Origin: Bizionia myxarmorum
GTDB lineage: Bacteria; Bacteroidota; Bacteroidia; Flavobacteriales; Flavobacteriaceae
Length of the DNA stretch: 64,000 bases
Direction: 5' to 3'
Assembly (NCBI RefSeq): GCF_008086205.1
Contig: NZ_VSKK01000001.1
Span: 930,001-994,000 of the forward strand
A model generated the notes under the pieces. That model saw nothing but the letters and a program-made list of their open reading frames with translations. It made no database searches and was not told the DNA's origin. The translations under genes and the position numbers were made by a program. Below are positions 15,878 to 24,062 of the stretch, piece after piece (the stretch's first letter is position 1; each line of letters begins with the position of its first letter).

Positions 15878-18106
15878 ATGAAATTTTTATTCAACAATGC
15901 GTCAGTTTTTCGCTGGCAAAATCTTCAAAAAGCAGCTTTGCTTCCAGTAATTTTAACAACTTCTATGGGTGTTTTTGCCCAAGAAAAACCAAAAGATTCT
16001 ACCAAACTAGAAACCTTAGATGAGGTTTTGGTGCGCTCGGTTCGTGTTAAAGCAGATTCGCCCATTACACACTCTAATCTTTCAAAAGAAGATATTCAGG
16101 AACGTAATTTAGGTCAAGACATTCCTATTTTATTAAACTTTTTGCCGTCAGTTGTTACAACATCGGATGCTGGCGCTGGCGTAGGTTATACCGGTATTCG
16201 TGTACGTGGAATTAATGCGCAATCCACGAATGTAACCATTAACGGAATTCCTTATAATGATGCAGAATCATTAGGTACATTTTGGGTAAATTTAAATGAC
16301 TTTGCCTCATCTGTAGAAAGTTTGCAGTTACAACGTGGTGTTGGAACATCTACCAACGGTTCTGGTGCTTTTGGTGCCAGTGTCAATGTTCAAACGGATG
16401 CGGTTTCAAATGAAGCTTATGGTGAGTTTGCTAATTCCTTTGGAAGTTTCAATACGCGAAAACATACTTTAAAATTCAGTACCGGTTTACTAAACGACCA
16501 CATAGAATTTGCTGGGCGTTTATCTAATATTAAGTCGGATGGCTATATTGATCGTGCCACCTCTAATTTGAAATCTTACTTCCTTCAAGGTTCCTATAAA
16601 ACGGCCAATACCTTAATAAAAGCGATTACCTTTTCGGGGAAGGAAATAACTTACCAATCATGGAATGGGTTGGAAGATTTGGATAAATTGGAAAACGATA
16701 GAACCTACAATACAGCTGGTGAATACACGGACGAAAATGGCAACATTCAATTTTATAAAAATGAAGTGGATGACTATCAGCAGGATCATTATCAAATGCA
16801 TTGGAATCAACGCTTTGATAACAATTGGTCCACTAATATGGCTTTAAATTACACAGCTGGACGTGGGTATTTTGAGCAGTATAAAGAAGATGCAGCCTTT
16901 GTAGATTACGGTTTGAATGATGTAACCATTGGAACAGAAACTATTGAGGAAACCGATTTGGTCCGTCGTCGTTGGTTGGATAACGATTTTTACGTGGTAA
17001 ATGCGAATGCCAATTACAAAAACAATACACTAGATGTGCTTTTTGGAGGTTCTTATAGTTATTATGATGGCGATCATTTTGGAGAAGTTATTTGGGCGCA
17101 ATTTGCAAGTAATAGTATGAATACAGATCGTTATTATGACAGTAAAGGTTTAAAAAAAGATATTAATTTTTTCGGAAAAGGAACCTTTAAGTTGAATGAT
17201 AACATGAGTCTTTTTGCTGATTTGCAACTGCGATTAGTGGATTATACTATAGACGGCATAAACTCGGATCGAATTCCGTTTGATGTAGATGAAAAGTATT
17301 CATTTTTCAATCCGAAAGCAGGAATTAACTATAAGTTTAATACTATAAATAGTCTGTATTTTTCGTATGCACGTGCTAATAGAGAACCTAATCGAGATGA
17401 TTTTGAAAACAACGCCGATGTTAAACCAGAACAATTAAATGATTTTGAATTAGGCTGGCGTCATGATACTAAAAACTTCCGAATTACCACCAATGTCTAT
17501 TATATGCTTTACAATGAACAATTGGTGTTAACTGGAAATATAGATCAGTCTGGTAATCCTGTCCGTACTAACAGTGGCGATAGTTACCGTTTAGGTTTGG
17601 AAGTGGAAGCGGCGGTTCAAATTGGTGAAAAATGGCGTTTACAACCAAGTTTAACATGGAGCTCCAATAAAAACAAGGAAACTATTATGGAAGTTGATGG
17701 GAGTTTAGTGAATTTCGGGCAAACGTCTATTTCTTTTTCACCAGAATGGATTGCTTCTAATGCCTTGACATTTCAACCTATTAACAATTTACAGTTAACG
17801 CTTTTAAGTAAATTTGTAGGTGAACAATTTATGAGTAATACCGAAGCAGCTGCCTCTAAATTGGACAGCTATTTTATTAATGATTTGAGTATTAATTACG
17901 AAATAAAAACGAAACGGTTTTTAAAATCTATTCTGTTTTCTGGATTGTTTAACAATATATTAAATGTGAAATATGCATCCAACGGTTTTTATTACACCTA
18001 TGATGATACTTGGTCTAACGCACCGCAAGTCACCACTATGGATGGCGCTGGATTTTATCCACAAGCAACTTCTAATTTCTTATTGGGAATGACTTTGAAG
18101 TTTTAG
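15878..18106 (+). CDS. TonB-dependent outer-membrane receptor, predicted thiamine/thiamine-precursor uptake
   Basis: A 742-residue outer-membrane protein: signal peptide ending at VFAQ, a TonB-box-like LDEVLVRSVRV, a plug domain (about 60-170, with TGIRVRGINAQSTNVTINGIPYND-type signature seen as IRVRGINAQSTNVTINGIPY), and a long beta-barrel ending in a terminal Phe after alternating hydrophobic residues. The start at 15878 is chosen for the signal peptide; the frame runs on upstream into the riboswitch, which cannot be coding. Control by the TPP riboswitch predicts thiamine or HMP/thiazole uptake, as proposed for OMR1 receptors of Bacteroidetes. It lacks the carboxypeptidase-like domain of SusC proteins. 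Confidence 0.9.
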   Translation: MKFLFNNASVFRWQNLQKAALLPVILTTSMGVFAQEKPKDSTKLETLDEVLVRSVRVKADSPITHSNLSKEDIQERNLGQDIPILLNFLPSVVTTSDAGAGVGYTGIRVRGINAQSTNVTINGIPYNDAESLGTFWVNLNDFASSVESLQLQRGVGTSTNGSGAFGASVNVQTDAVSNEAYGEFANSFGSFNTRKHTLKFSTGLLNDHIEFAGRLSNIKSDGYIDRATSNLKSYFLQGSYKTANTLIKAITFSGKEITYQSWNGLEDLDKLENDRTYNTAGEYTDENGNIQFYKNEVDDYQQDHYQMHWNQRFDNNWSTNMALNYTAGRGYFEQYKEDAAFVDYGLNDVTIGTETIEETDLVRRRWLDNDFYVVNANANYKNNTLDVLFGGSYSYYDGDHFGEVIWAQFASNSMNTDRYYDSKGLKKDINFFGKGTFKLNDNMSLFADLQLRLVDYTIDGINSDRIPFDVDEKYSFFNPKAGINYKFNTINSLYFSYARANREPNRDDFENNADVKPEQLNDFELGWRHDTKNFRITTNVYYMLYNEQLVLTGNIDQSGNPVRTNSGDSYRLGLEVEAAVQIGEKWRLQPSLTWSSNKNKETIMEVDGSLVNFGQTSISFSPEWIASNALTFQPINNLQLTLLSKFVGEQFMSNTEAAASKLDSYFINDLSINYEIKTKRFLKSILFSGLFNNILNVKYASNGFYYTYDDTWSNAPQVTTMDGAGFYPQATSNFLLGMTLKF

Positions 18107-18478
18107 GTCAAGTTGCTGCGGAGGCAGAAACCTCATAGATACATTTACAGAACTTTAGTTTTTAGAATGTCTTGACATTTGAACTTCAGATAAAAACTGC
18201 TTAAAAACAAAGAAACGTTTTTAAGCAGTTTACTTTTAGGAGGTGTTTTTACGGGAAAACCGTAATGTGTTTTGCAACTTTTCGATGAACTGCATGAATT
18301 CGGTAGGGATTGTTACTCAGATAGTTTTTTTTCTTTTTATATTTTTGAAATAACAAAATTAACTTTGAGTTATTTGAGAAATCTCTTTGTAGGAATTTTA
18401 AATAGCGTTCAGTCGATTCACATAAAAGAGGAGGTTGGTTTTCTTCAGCATCATGTACTGACTTTAAATAATTTTAGC
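18107..18478. other. Intergenic region before the broken CPBP gene
   Basis: About 370 bases. It holds the receptor terminator at 18194-18231 and a possible -7 box TATTTTTG at 18340-18347. A frame opens at 18272 ahead of the CPBP start at 18479, but the extra 69 residues do not look like a CPBP N-terminus. Confidence 0.5.
18194..18231 (+). terminator. Hairpin after the TonB receptor
   Basis: A perfect 15-base stem (AAACTGCTTAAAAAC / GTTTTTAAGCAGTTT) with an 8-base loop. The T-run after it is short (TACTTTT), so termination strength is uncertain. Confidence 0.7.
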
Positions 18479-19345
18479 ATGCAAAAATATAAAAAGGTTT
18501 GGATACTTTACACGGCTTTATTTAGTATAGCATTAGCCATAGTTTTTTTATGTTTTTCAGATAGCGCAGTTCTTTCTGATCAGCAGGTGGATAAACCCTT
18601 TTTTCAAATTGCTTTTCTTGCTGTTATATTGGCTCCAATTATAGAGGAACTCATATTTAGAGGCTATTTTAGTAGTCAGAAATACTTAAAATGGGTAAGC
18701 ATATTATTGCTGCCCATTTTTGTTATTTTAATTTCAACACATTTAACGGTAATTTTATTATTAGCATCGCTTTAGGTACTATTACTCTTATATTTTAAAT
18801 TTAAGAAGTCGTTTTTAGAGGATTTAGTAATAGTATTTAGCGCATTACTATTTTCTATACTACATTTTCAAGCGGAAGATTTTAATCAATTATTTTCACT
18901 TTATCCTGTTATGTTTCTTTTTGCATTAGGACTTCTTGCAATTTGGATAACAATAAATTTTGGGCTAGTAAAAGCAATAATTTTTCATTTTGTTTGGAAT
19001 TTGGTTATAATGTTAGTTGTCTTTTTTGCATTACAAAATCCAGACATTAACGTTAATAAATTTGAAAATGAAACTATAGTTATCGAATGGGAGAGAAGCC
19101 CTTTAATTAATTCCAATTCAAAAGGCATTTCTTATTCGAAAGAAAAATTAATTGTAAATAGTATTACTTTAAATAACCTTTTAAGTTTCGTAAATCAGGT
19201 AGAATTAAATAAGGACTTAAATAATCAATATTATCAAACTGAAGTTTTTATGAAATATAATTTCAAAATTTATTTGAAAGATTCCACAAAAAGACTTTCA
19301 AAACCAATTACGGATTATTTTAAAAATCAAAAGCTATTAGAGTAG
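18479..19345 (+). pseudogene. CPBP-family intramembrane protease gene broken in the middle
   Basis: Both halves of a CPBP (CAAX/bacteriocin-processing) protease are present in one frame but separated by TAG at 18773-18775. The first half (98 codons) has the catalytic EExxxR motif as PIIEELIFRGYF; the second half has the FxxxH motif as LFSILHFQ near 18850 and HxxxN as FHFVWNLVIM near 18990, plus a 75-residue tail. A different reading is two compensating one-base shifts: the +1 frame between about 18740 and 18800 reads HFNGNFIISIALGTITLIF, which looks like natural membrane sequence. Either way no full-length product is encoded as given, unless the read is wrong. Confidence 0.75.
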
Positions 19346-19415
19346 GAGTATTCAATGATTGAGTTTTAAAGAGAAAAATTTTAGTAAATTAGCGAATAAA
19401 ATAGTTTCTAAAATC

Positions 19416-19613
19416 ATGAATGAAGATCAAAAAAATAAACACTTATCTAAAAAGTTTTCACCTTATTTCCTAGTCTATATTATTGCTACGACGTCTATCT
19501 TTTTTATTTTCCCGCATGAACTTTTGGGGAATACATATGTTTTAATTACTTATTTGACTATTAGTTTAATTTTTATTTATATCTTTTTCAAGTATAAAAA
19601 GAATCTTGATTAG
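19416..19613 (+). CDS. Small two-helix membrane protein, tandem copy A
   Basis: A 65-residue protein starting MNEDQKNKHLSKKFSPY, with two hydrophobic helices (about 18-34 and 42-58), a loop motif FPHELLGN and the C-terminal sequence FFKYKKNLD. The ATG at 19416 is chosen because the neighbouring copy begins at the matching residue; the frame also runs upstream to 19359. No family recognised. It follows the broken CPBP gene by 70 bases in the same direction. Confidence 0.6.
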   Translation: MNEDQKNKHLSKKFSPYFLVYIIATTSIFFIFPHELLGNTYVLITYLTISLIFIYIFFKYKKNLD

Positions 19614-19628
19614 AATAAACCAAAAATT

Positions 19629-19826
19629 ATGAGTGAAGATCAAAAACGAAAATACTTAATTGAAAAATTCTCACCCTATTCTCTTGTATACCTTGTAACT
19701 ACCGCATTTGTGTTCTTTATTTTTCCACATGAACTTATGGGGAACATATATGTTTTGAGTGGCTATTTTATAATGTGTTTAATTTTTATCTATATCTTTT
19801 TTAAGTATAAAAAGAATTTAGACTAA
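19629..19826 (+). CDS. Small two-helix membrane protein, tandem copy B
   Basis: A 65-residue paralogue of the preceding gene with the same length and no gaps: MSEDQKRKYLIEKFSPY, the shared loop FPHELMGN, and an identical ending IYIFFKYKKNLD. The two copies are 15 bases apart, so they arose by tandem duplication and are probably co-transcribed. The conservation of the loop and C-terminus, while the helices diverged, suggests both are expressed proteins. Function unknown. Confidence 0.65.
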   Translation: MSEDQKRKYLIEKFSPYSLVYLVTTAFVFFIFPHELMGNIYVLSGYFIMCLIFIYIFFKYKKNLD

Positions 19827-19832
19827 AGATAT

Positions 19833-20279
19833 TTAATTATTATAAACCCGAATAATATTACCGGTTTTCTCTACATAATAACGTTTTAAGCCGTAAGGTC
19901 CAGGCGTACCTTCTTGGGGTTGTCCCGTTAAAATATCGTAGGAATTAGCATCACTACAACCACAAGTTGCGATAACACCTGTAACAGTTAGTTTAGAACA
20001 ATCGCGAATCACATGATTCGGGTCCGATAATTCAAAAGCATTGTAGTTATTACCGCCGGCATAAAAAACTACCACACCATTAATGCCATAAGTATTATTT
20101 AATAACACATAGTTATTTGGGAATTCCATATCACTATACTGCGGTAAATTGGTGTTTATTAAACTACCAGTATCAAAACCATAATTTGGTAAAAATTCGT
20201 TTTGGCGTTGATCGTCATCATTTTTGCTGCATGAAGTTATAAGTAGAGACGCAAAAACAAATAAAAATAGATATTTCAT
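19833..20279 (-). CDS. Lipoprotein with degenerate Rieske-like fold pattern
   Basis: A 148-residue predicted lipoprotein (lipobox ITSC, Cys17). The pattern NAFELSDPNH, then CSKLTVTGVIATCGCSDANSYDILTGQPQEGTPG (quoted in parts: GVIATCGCSDANSYDIL and TGQPQEGTPG), then LKRYYVEKTGNIIRVYN, resembles the beta-layout and G-x-P loop of Rieske-type domains common in Flavobacteria lipoproteins. The classical C-x-H and C-x-x-H ligand pairs are not present, so a [2Fe-2S] cluster is doubtful. Single gene, divergent from greA. Confidence 0.6.
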   Translation of the reverse strand: MKYLFLFVFASLLITSCSKNDDDQRQNEFLPNYGFDTGSLINTNLPQYSDMEFPNNYVLLNNTYGINGVVVFYAGGNNYNAFELSDPNHVIRDCSKLTVTGVIATCGCSDANSYDILTGQPQEGTPGPYGLKRYYVEKTGNIIRVYNN

Positions 20280-20439
20280 AACCAGTTATTATTTGAGGGC
20301 AATTTACAACAAAAAGACCAACTCATTAAAATTTTCGTATATTTAGGAGACTATAAAAATGCAGTTCAAAACTGTTTAAAGCAAGCTACTTATCCTATTT
20401 TTAACAATTCTGAAATTTACAGGAGTCGAAAAAATTGTG

Positions 20440-20447
20440 TAGCTTTG
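20440..20447 (+). promoter_or_regulatory. -7 element of greA
   Basis: TAGCTTTG matches TAnnTTTG and would start a leader of about 100 bases before greA. The -33 region is weak. Confidence 0.55.
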
Positions 20448-20454
20448 TATTTAT

Positions 20455-20530
20455 ATCTCGTGCAAGCGGGATTTTTTTATGCTGAACAGATTGGTCGCTA
20501 AACGACCATTTGTTTTCAGCATCTTTTTTT
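20455..20530 (+). promoter_or_regulatory. Two tandem terminator-like hairpins in the greA leader
   Basis: Hairpin 1 is ATCTCG-TGCAAG-CGGGAT (20455-20472) followed by seven T. Hairpin 2 runs from 20479 to 20522 with outer arms ATGCTGAA / TTCAGCAT and inner arms TGGTCG / CGACCA around loop CTAAA, followed by CTTTTTTT. The greA ATG is only 21 bases further on. Both therefore lie between the predicted promoter and the gene and have the form of intrinsic terminators. This could be an attenuator sensing transcription-elongation state. Confidence 0.65.
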
Positions 20531-20551
20531 ATTATTAAAAATCATGAAATT

Positions 20552-21025
20552 ATGAGTAAAATATCATATTATACGGAGGAGGGCTTAAAGAGATTACGTG
20601 AAGAGTTACGCCAATTAAAAGATGTGGAGCGTTCAAAAGCATCTCATGCTATTGCTGAAGCAAGAGACAAAGGAGATTTAAGCGAGAATGCTGAATACGA
20701 TGCCGCAAAAGAAGCACAAGGCATGTTGGAAATGAGAATCTCCAAGTTAGAAGGCGCTCTAGCTGGAGCTAGACTTATTGACGAATCTCAATTAGATAAC
20801 ACAAAAGCATTAGTGCTTTCTAAAGTGAAAATAAAAAATCAAAACAATGGTATGGAAGTAACGTATACTTTGGTTGCCGATGGAGAAGCAGATTTAGCAG
20901 CTGGTAAAATTTCCGTTAATTCACCTATAGGAAAAGGTTTATTAGGAAAGTCGGTTGGCGAAGTGGCCGAAGTGCACGTACCAAACGGTGTTATTAAATT
21001 TGATGTTTTAGAAATTTCTAGATAA
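20552..21025 (+). CDS. greA: Transcription elongation factor GreA
   Basis: A 157-residue GreA of normal length: N-terminal coiled coil (about 1-75) with the acidic tip DKGDLSENAEYDAAKEAQG that reaches the RNA polymerase active site through the secondary channel, then the C-terminal FKBP-like domain with SPIGKGLLGKSVGE. It stimulates cleavage of backtracked RNA. The start at 20552 (MSKISYYTEEGL) matches the family; the longer open frame from 20510 runs into the leader hairpin. Confidence 0.97.
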   Translation: MSKISYYTEEGLKRLREELRQLKDVERSKASHAIAEARDKGDLSENAEYDAAKEAQGMLEMRISKLEGALAGARLIDESQLDNTKALVLSKVKIKNQNNGMEVTYTLVADGEADLAAGKISVNSPIGKGLLGKSVGEVAEVHVPNGVIKFDVLEISR

Positions 21026-21078
21026 CAACCTTAACGGAGCTTCGACTTTGATACAAAATGAATCACTAAAATATTCTT

Positions 21079-21110
21079 AAAAAGATTCCCTTAAAACCGG
21101 AATCTTTTTA
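21079..21110 (+). terminator. Intrinsic terminator between greA and the HIT gene
   Basis: An 11-base perfect stem AAAAAGATTCC / GGAATCTTTTT with a 9-base loop and T-run. Confidence 0.85.
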
Positions 21111-21137
21111 TATTTACCAGTATATCAACAGCAAACT

Positions 21138-21527
21138 ATGGCAACATTATTCACAAAAATTATTAATGGCGAAGTTCCGTGTTATAAAATTGCGGAAACC
21201 GAAGATTATTTCGCTTTCTTAGATATTAATCCCAATGCAAAAGGACATACGCTTTGTATTCCGAAGCAAGAAGTGGATAAACTATTCGATTTAGATGAAG
21301 TGGCATATCATGGTTTAATGGAATTTTCTAGACAAATTGCTTTAGCTATTGAAAAAGCCGTGCCATGTAAACGTGTAGGAATGACGGTTATTGGACTGGA
21401 AGTGCCGCATGTACATGTACATTTAATTCCCTTGAATACGATGGAAGATGCTCGTTTTATTTCAAAAGAAAAAGTGTCAGAACAAGATTTTCAGGCTGTA
21501 GCCGAAGCTATACGGGCGCACTTATAA
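21138..21527 (+). CDS. HIT-family nucleotide hydrolase/transferase (HINT-like)
   Basis: A 129-residue histidine-triad protein with the motif HVHVHLIP (His91, His93, His95) near its C-terminus and the N-terminal TKIINGEVPCYKI typical of the HINT/Hit branch. These hydrolyse AMP-lysine or other adenylated substrates. The stop codon overlaps the end of the convergent zinc-ribbon gene by six bases; both genes end Leu-stop in the shared palindrome TTATAA. Confidence 0.9.
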   Translation: MATLFTKIINGEVPCYKIAETEDYFAFLDINPNAKGHTLCIPKQEVDKLFDLDEVAYHGLMEFSRQIALAIEKAVPCKRVGMTVIGLEVPHVHVHLIPLNTMEDARFISKEKVSEQDFQAVAEAIRAHL

Positions 21528-21875
21528 ATTGGATAAATATAGAGTTACGGCTATAGCAATTACTATAATGGCAATACTAACAATGATGCCAATCCAAGCC
21601 AATCTCTTTAACTTAAAAGATGCTTTTTTTGGAACAAAGGCACGTTGGTGGTAATCAAAAACACGATCTATATCATCAGTCCATGTTACGGGGTAAATAG
21701 CTGTTTCACAGGTTTTACAATATAACTGATGCCTTGTTTCACTGGTTAGTGATTTGTAAAAGCGCGTATCCTTAAAACGTTGTTTAAATGTTAAATGCAA
21801 ACCATTAGTATTGTAGCATTCTGGACAGTTATTGTTTATAGCAACTTCCTTAATAGTCATAAATTGATCGTCCAT
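21522..21875 (-). CDS. Small zinc-ribbon membrane protein
   Basis: A 117-residue protein with two Cys pairs, CPEC near residue 17 and CKTC near residue 53, forming a probable zinc ribbon, and one C-terminal membrane helix (about 90-114). No named family recognised. It starts two bases after the stop of the histidine kinase gene, so it is the second gene of a two-gene operon and may be functionally linked to that kinase. Confidence 0.65.
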   Translation of the reverse strand: MDDQFMTIKEVAINNNCPECYNTNGLHLTFKQRFKDTRFYKSLTSETRHQLYCKTCETAIYPVTWTDDIDRVFDYHQRAFVPKKASFKLKRLAWIGIIVSIAIIVIAIAVTLYLSNL

Positions 21876-21877
21876 AC

Positions 21878-23050
21878 TTACGTGGTTTTAAAAACGATTT
21901 GCATGCTGGTTCCTTTATTAATTTCAGAATCAAGCACATATATTTTTCCATTATGGAATTCTTCAATAATGCGCTTTGCTAATGATAAACCTAAACCCCA
22001 ACCTCGTTTTTTAGTTGTAAATCCCGGTTCAAATATACGTTTAAATTGACTTCTAGAAAGTCCTTTGCCACTATCTGTAATGGTTATTTTTACGTTGTTT
22101 TCTAATTGTGAAATAGCTATTATTAATTTCCCTTTGCCACGCATAGCGTCAATAGCATTTTTAACTAAATTTTCAATAGTCCAACTGTAAAGTTGCTTAT
22201 TCAATTGCACATAAATAGGATCTTCAGGCGCTAAAATTTCAAATTCAATAAGTTTGGAGGAACGCGTTTTTAAATAATCATAAGATTCTAGAGTTTCGGC
22301 AACAATATCAACCTTTTCCAGTTTGGGCAAGGAACCAATTTTACTGAAACGTTCGGTAATTGTTTGCAAGCGACTGATGTCTTTTTCAATCTCCATGATG
22401 TATTCAGGGTTCACATTTTCAGTCTTTAATATTTCGGCCCAACCAATTAAGGACGATAATGGTGTGCCAATTTGATGTGCCGTTTCTTTAGCCATCCCAG
22501 ACCATAGTTTATTTTGTGTCGCGATTTTGGTGCTGCGATAAAAAAAGTAGGCCACAGCTCCAAATAATATAATGATAAGTAAAAGCGCTAAAGGATAATA
22601 TTTCAGCTTATCTATTAAGGGTGAATTTCCATAGTATAATTTACCCACATCAATTTTTTGCTTCATATCTGTATCATAATATGAAAGATCGATGGGGATA
22701 TTTTCCGCCTTAAACTGTTCAATAAGCTTATTAATAAACACTTTATTAGCCAGTTTAGTACTATCTATATTTCGAAATGAGCTAACCTCGTTATTCTGGT
22801 CAACAACAATCATAGGATTATCATTCTTCGTATCGAAAAACACTTTAGATGAAACCGGATTTAAATTGTCATTTAATAAATTTTGCTGAATATCCATTTG
22901 AGCCGCAGCCCAAACATCCATTTTCTTACGCTGTTCTTCCTTAAAATGCTGAAAGAAGATATAGGTATTGCCTAGAATAAGAGATATAATTATAAAACTG
23001 GCGGCAATAATTATCCAGCGTGTTAGATTTCGATATTTATAAAAAAGCAT
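21878..23050 (-). CDS. Membrane sensor histidine kinase without adjacent response regulator
   Basis: A 390-residue kinase: membrane helix 1 (about 12-34), a ~115-residue extracytoplasmic sensor domain, helix 2 (about 152-171), then the H-box AKETAHQIGTPLSSLIGW with phospho-acceptor His192 and an HATPase domain with NLVKNAIDAM (N box), DSGKGLS (G1) and GWGLGLSLAKRI (G2). The H-box variant HQIGTPLSS is common in Bacteroidetes kinases. No response regulator lies next to it. Promoter not identified. Confidence 0.9.
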   Translation of the reverse strand: MLFYKYRNLTRWIIIAASFIIISLILGNTYIFFQHFKEEQRKKMDVWAAAQMDIQQNLLNDNLNPVSSKVFFDTKNDNPMIVVDQNNEVSSFRNIDSTKLANKVFINKLIEQFKAENIPIDLSYYDTDMKQKIDVGKLYYGNSPLIDKLKYYPLALLLIIILFGAVAYFFYRSTKIATQNKLWSGMAKETAHQIGTPLSSLIGWAEILKTENVNPEYIMEIEKDISRLQTITERFSKIGSLPKLEKVDIVAETLESYDYLKTRSSKLIEFEILAPEDPIYVQLNKQLYSWTIENLVKNAIDAMRGKGKLIIAISQLENNVKITITDSGKGLSRSQFKRIFEPGFTTKKRGWGLGLSLAKRIIEEFHNGKIYVLDSEINKGTSMQIVFKTT

Positions 23051-23143
23051 AGGTTTTATTTGGCATGTTAAGATAATGGAAATCTGTTGATAATATTGTG
23101 TGAGATGATAAGCAAATCGTTTTTAGTTCGTTATTAGATTAAT

Positions 23144-23151
23144 TACATTTG
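23144..23151 (+). promoter_or_regulatory. -7 element of the flavin reductase gene
   Basis: TACATTTG, an exact TAnnTTTG match 20 bases before the start codon. Confidence 0.5.
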
Positions 23152-23171
23152 TACAAAATTATAAAGTTTCC

Positions 23172-24041
23172 ATGATTTCATACGAACCTAATCAATTATC
23201 CACAGGCAAGTTACATAGTTATTTGTTAAGTGCCGTAGCGCCAAGGCCTATAGCTTTTGCAAGTACCGTGGATGCAGATGGAAACCCTAATTTATCGCCT
23301 TTTAGTTTTTTTAATGTATTTAGTGCCAATCCGCCGATTATGATTTTTTCACCAGCACGTCGGGTTCGTGATAATACCACTAAGCATACATTAGAAAACA
23401 TCTTGGCAACCAAAGAAGTGGTTATTAATGTGGTTAGTTTTGATATGGTGCATCAAGCATCATTAAGCAGTACAGAATACCCAATTGGGGTTAATGAATT
23501 TGAAAAAGCAGGTTTTACCATGCTAAAATCGGATCTTGTGAAACCGTTTCGTGTAGCGGAATCACCAGTTCAATTTGAATGCATTGTAAAAGAAGTGATT
23601 CATTTAGGAACTGAAGGAGGTGCCGGAAATTTGGTAATTTGCGAAGTTGTAAAACTTCATATTGAAGAAGACGTTTTAGATGAAGACGGCACAATTAATC
23701 AAGAAAAACTGGATTTAGTGGCGCGTGCCGGTGGCAGTTATTACAGTCGCGCTAAAAAAGGCTTTTTTGAAATACCAAAACCATTAGCAACTTTAGGTAT
23801 TGGTGTGGATGCTATGCCAGATTATGTGAAAAACAGCATGATTTTAACAGGAAATGAATTGGGTATGTTAGGTAATGTAGAAAGTTTACCAACTGCCGAA
23901 GCGGTGGAGGAATTCATGGCAACCGTTAGTAAAGATCATCCAAATATTAAGGATGCTACACATAGAAAAAAGCACAAATTGGCAAAAAACTATTTAAGCT
24001 TCGGCGATTTGGATAGTGCCTGGAAAATATTATTATCTTAA
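23172..24041 (+). CDS. Flavin reductase-like (FMN-binding split barrel) protein
   Basis: A 289-residue protein. Residues about 10-185 are the flavin reductase-like domain (PF01613) with the FMN-contact segments SAVAPRPIAFASTVD, NLSPFSFFNVFSANPP and RDNTTKHTLENI. About 90 extra C-terminal residues are helical. Members bind FMN and supply reduced flavin or act as small-molecule oxidoreductases; the partner is unknown. The DUF3127 gene follows 21 bases later and may share the transcript. Confidence 0.87.
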   Translation: MISYEPNQLSTGKLHSYLLSAVAPRPIAFASTVDADGNPNLSPFSFFNVFSANPPIMIFSPARRVRDNTTKHTLENILATKEVVINVVSFDMVHQASLSSTEYPIGVNEFEKAGFTMLKSDLVKPFRVAESPVQFECIVKEVIHLGTEGGAGNLVICEVVKLHIEEDVLDEDGTINQEKLDLVARAGGSYYSRAKKGFFEIPKPLATLGIGVDAMPDYVKNSMILTGNELGMLGNVESLPTAEAVEEFMATVSKDHPNIKDATHRKKHKLAKNYLSFGDLDSAWKILLS

Positions 24042-24062
24042 CACAGAAAATTAAATTTAACA

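Noticed and set aside
18272-18478. Longer N-terminus for the CPBP gene starting at 18272
   Set aside because: The extra 69 residues do not resemble a CPBP N-terminus. The ATG at 18479 starts directly before the first helix.
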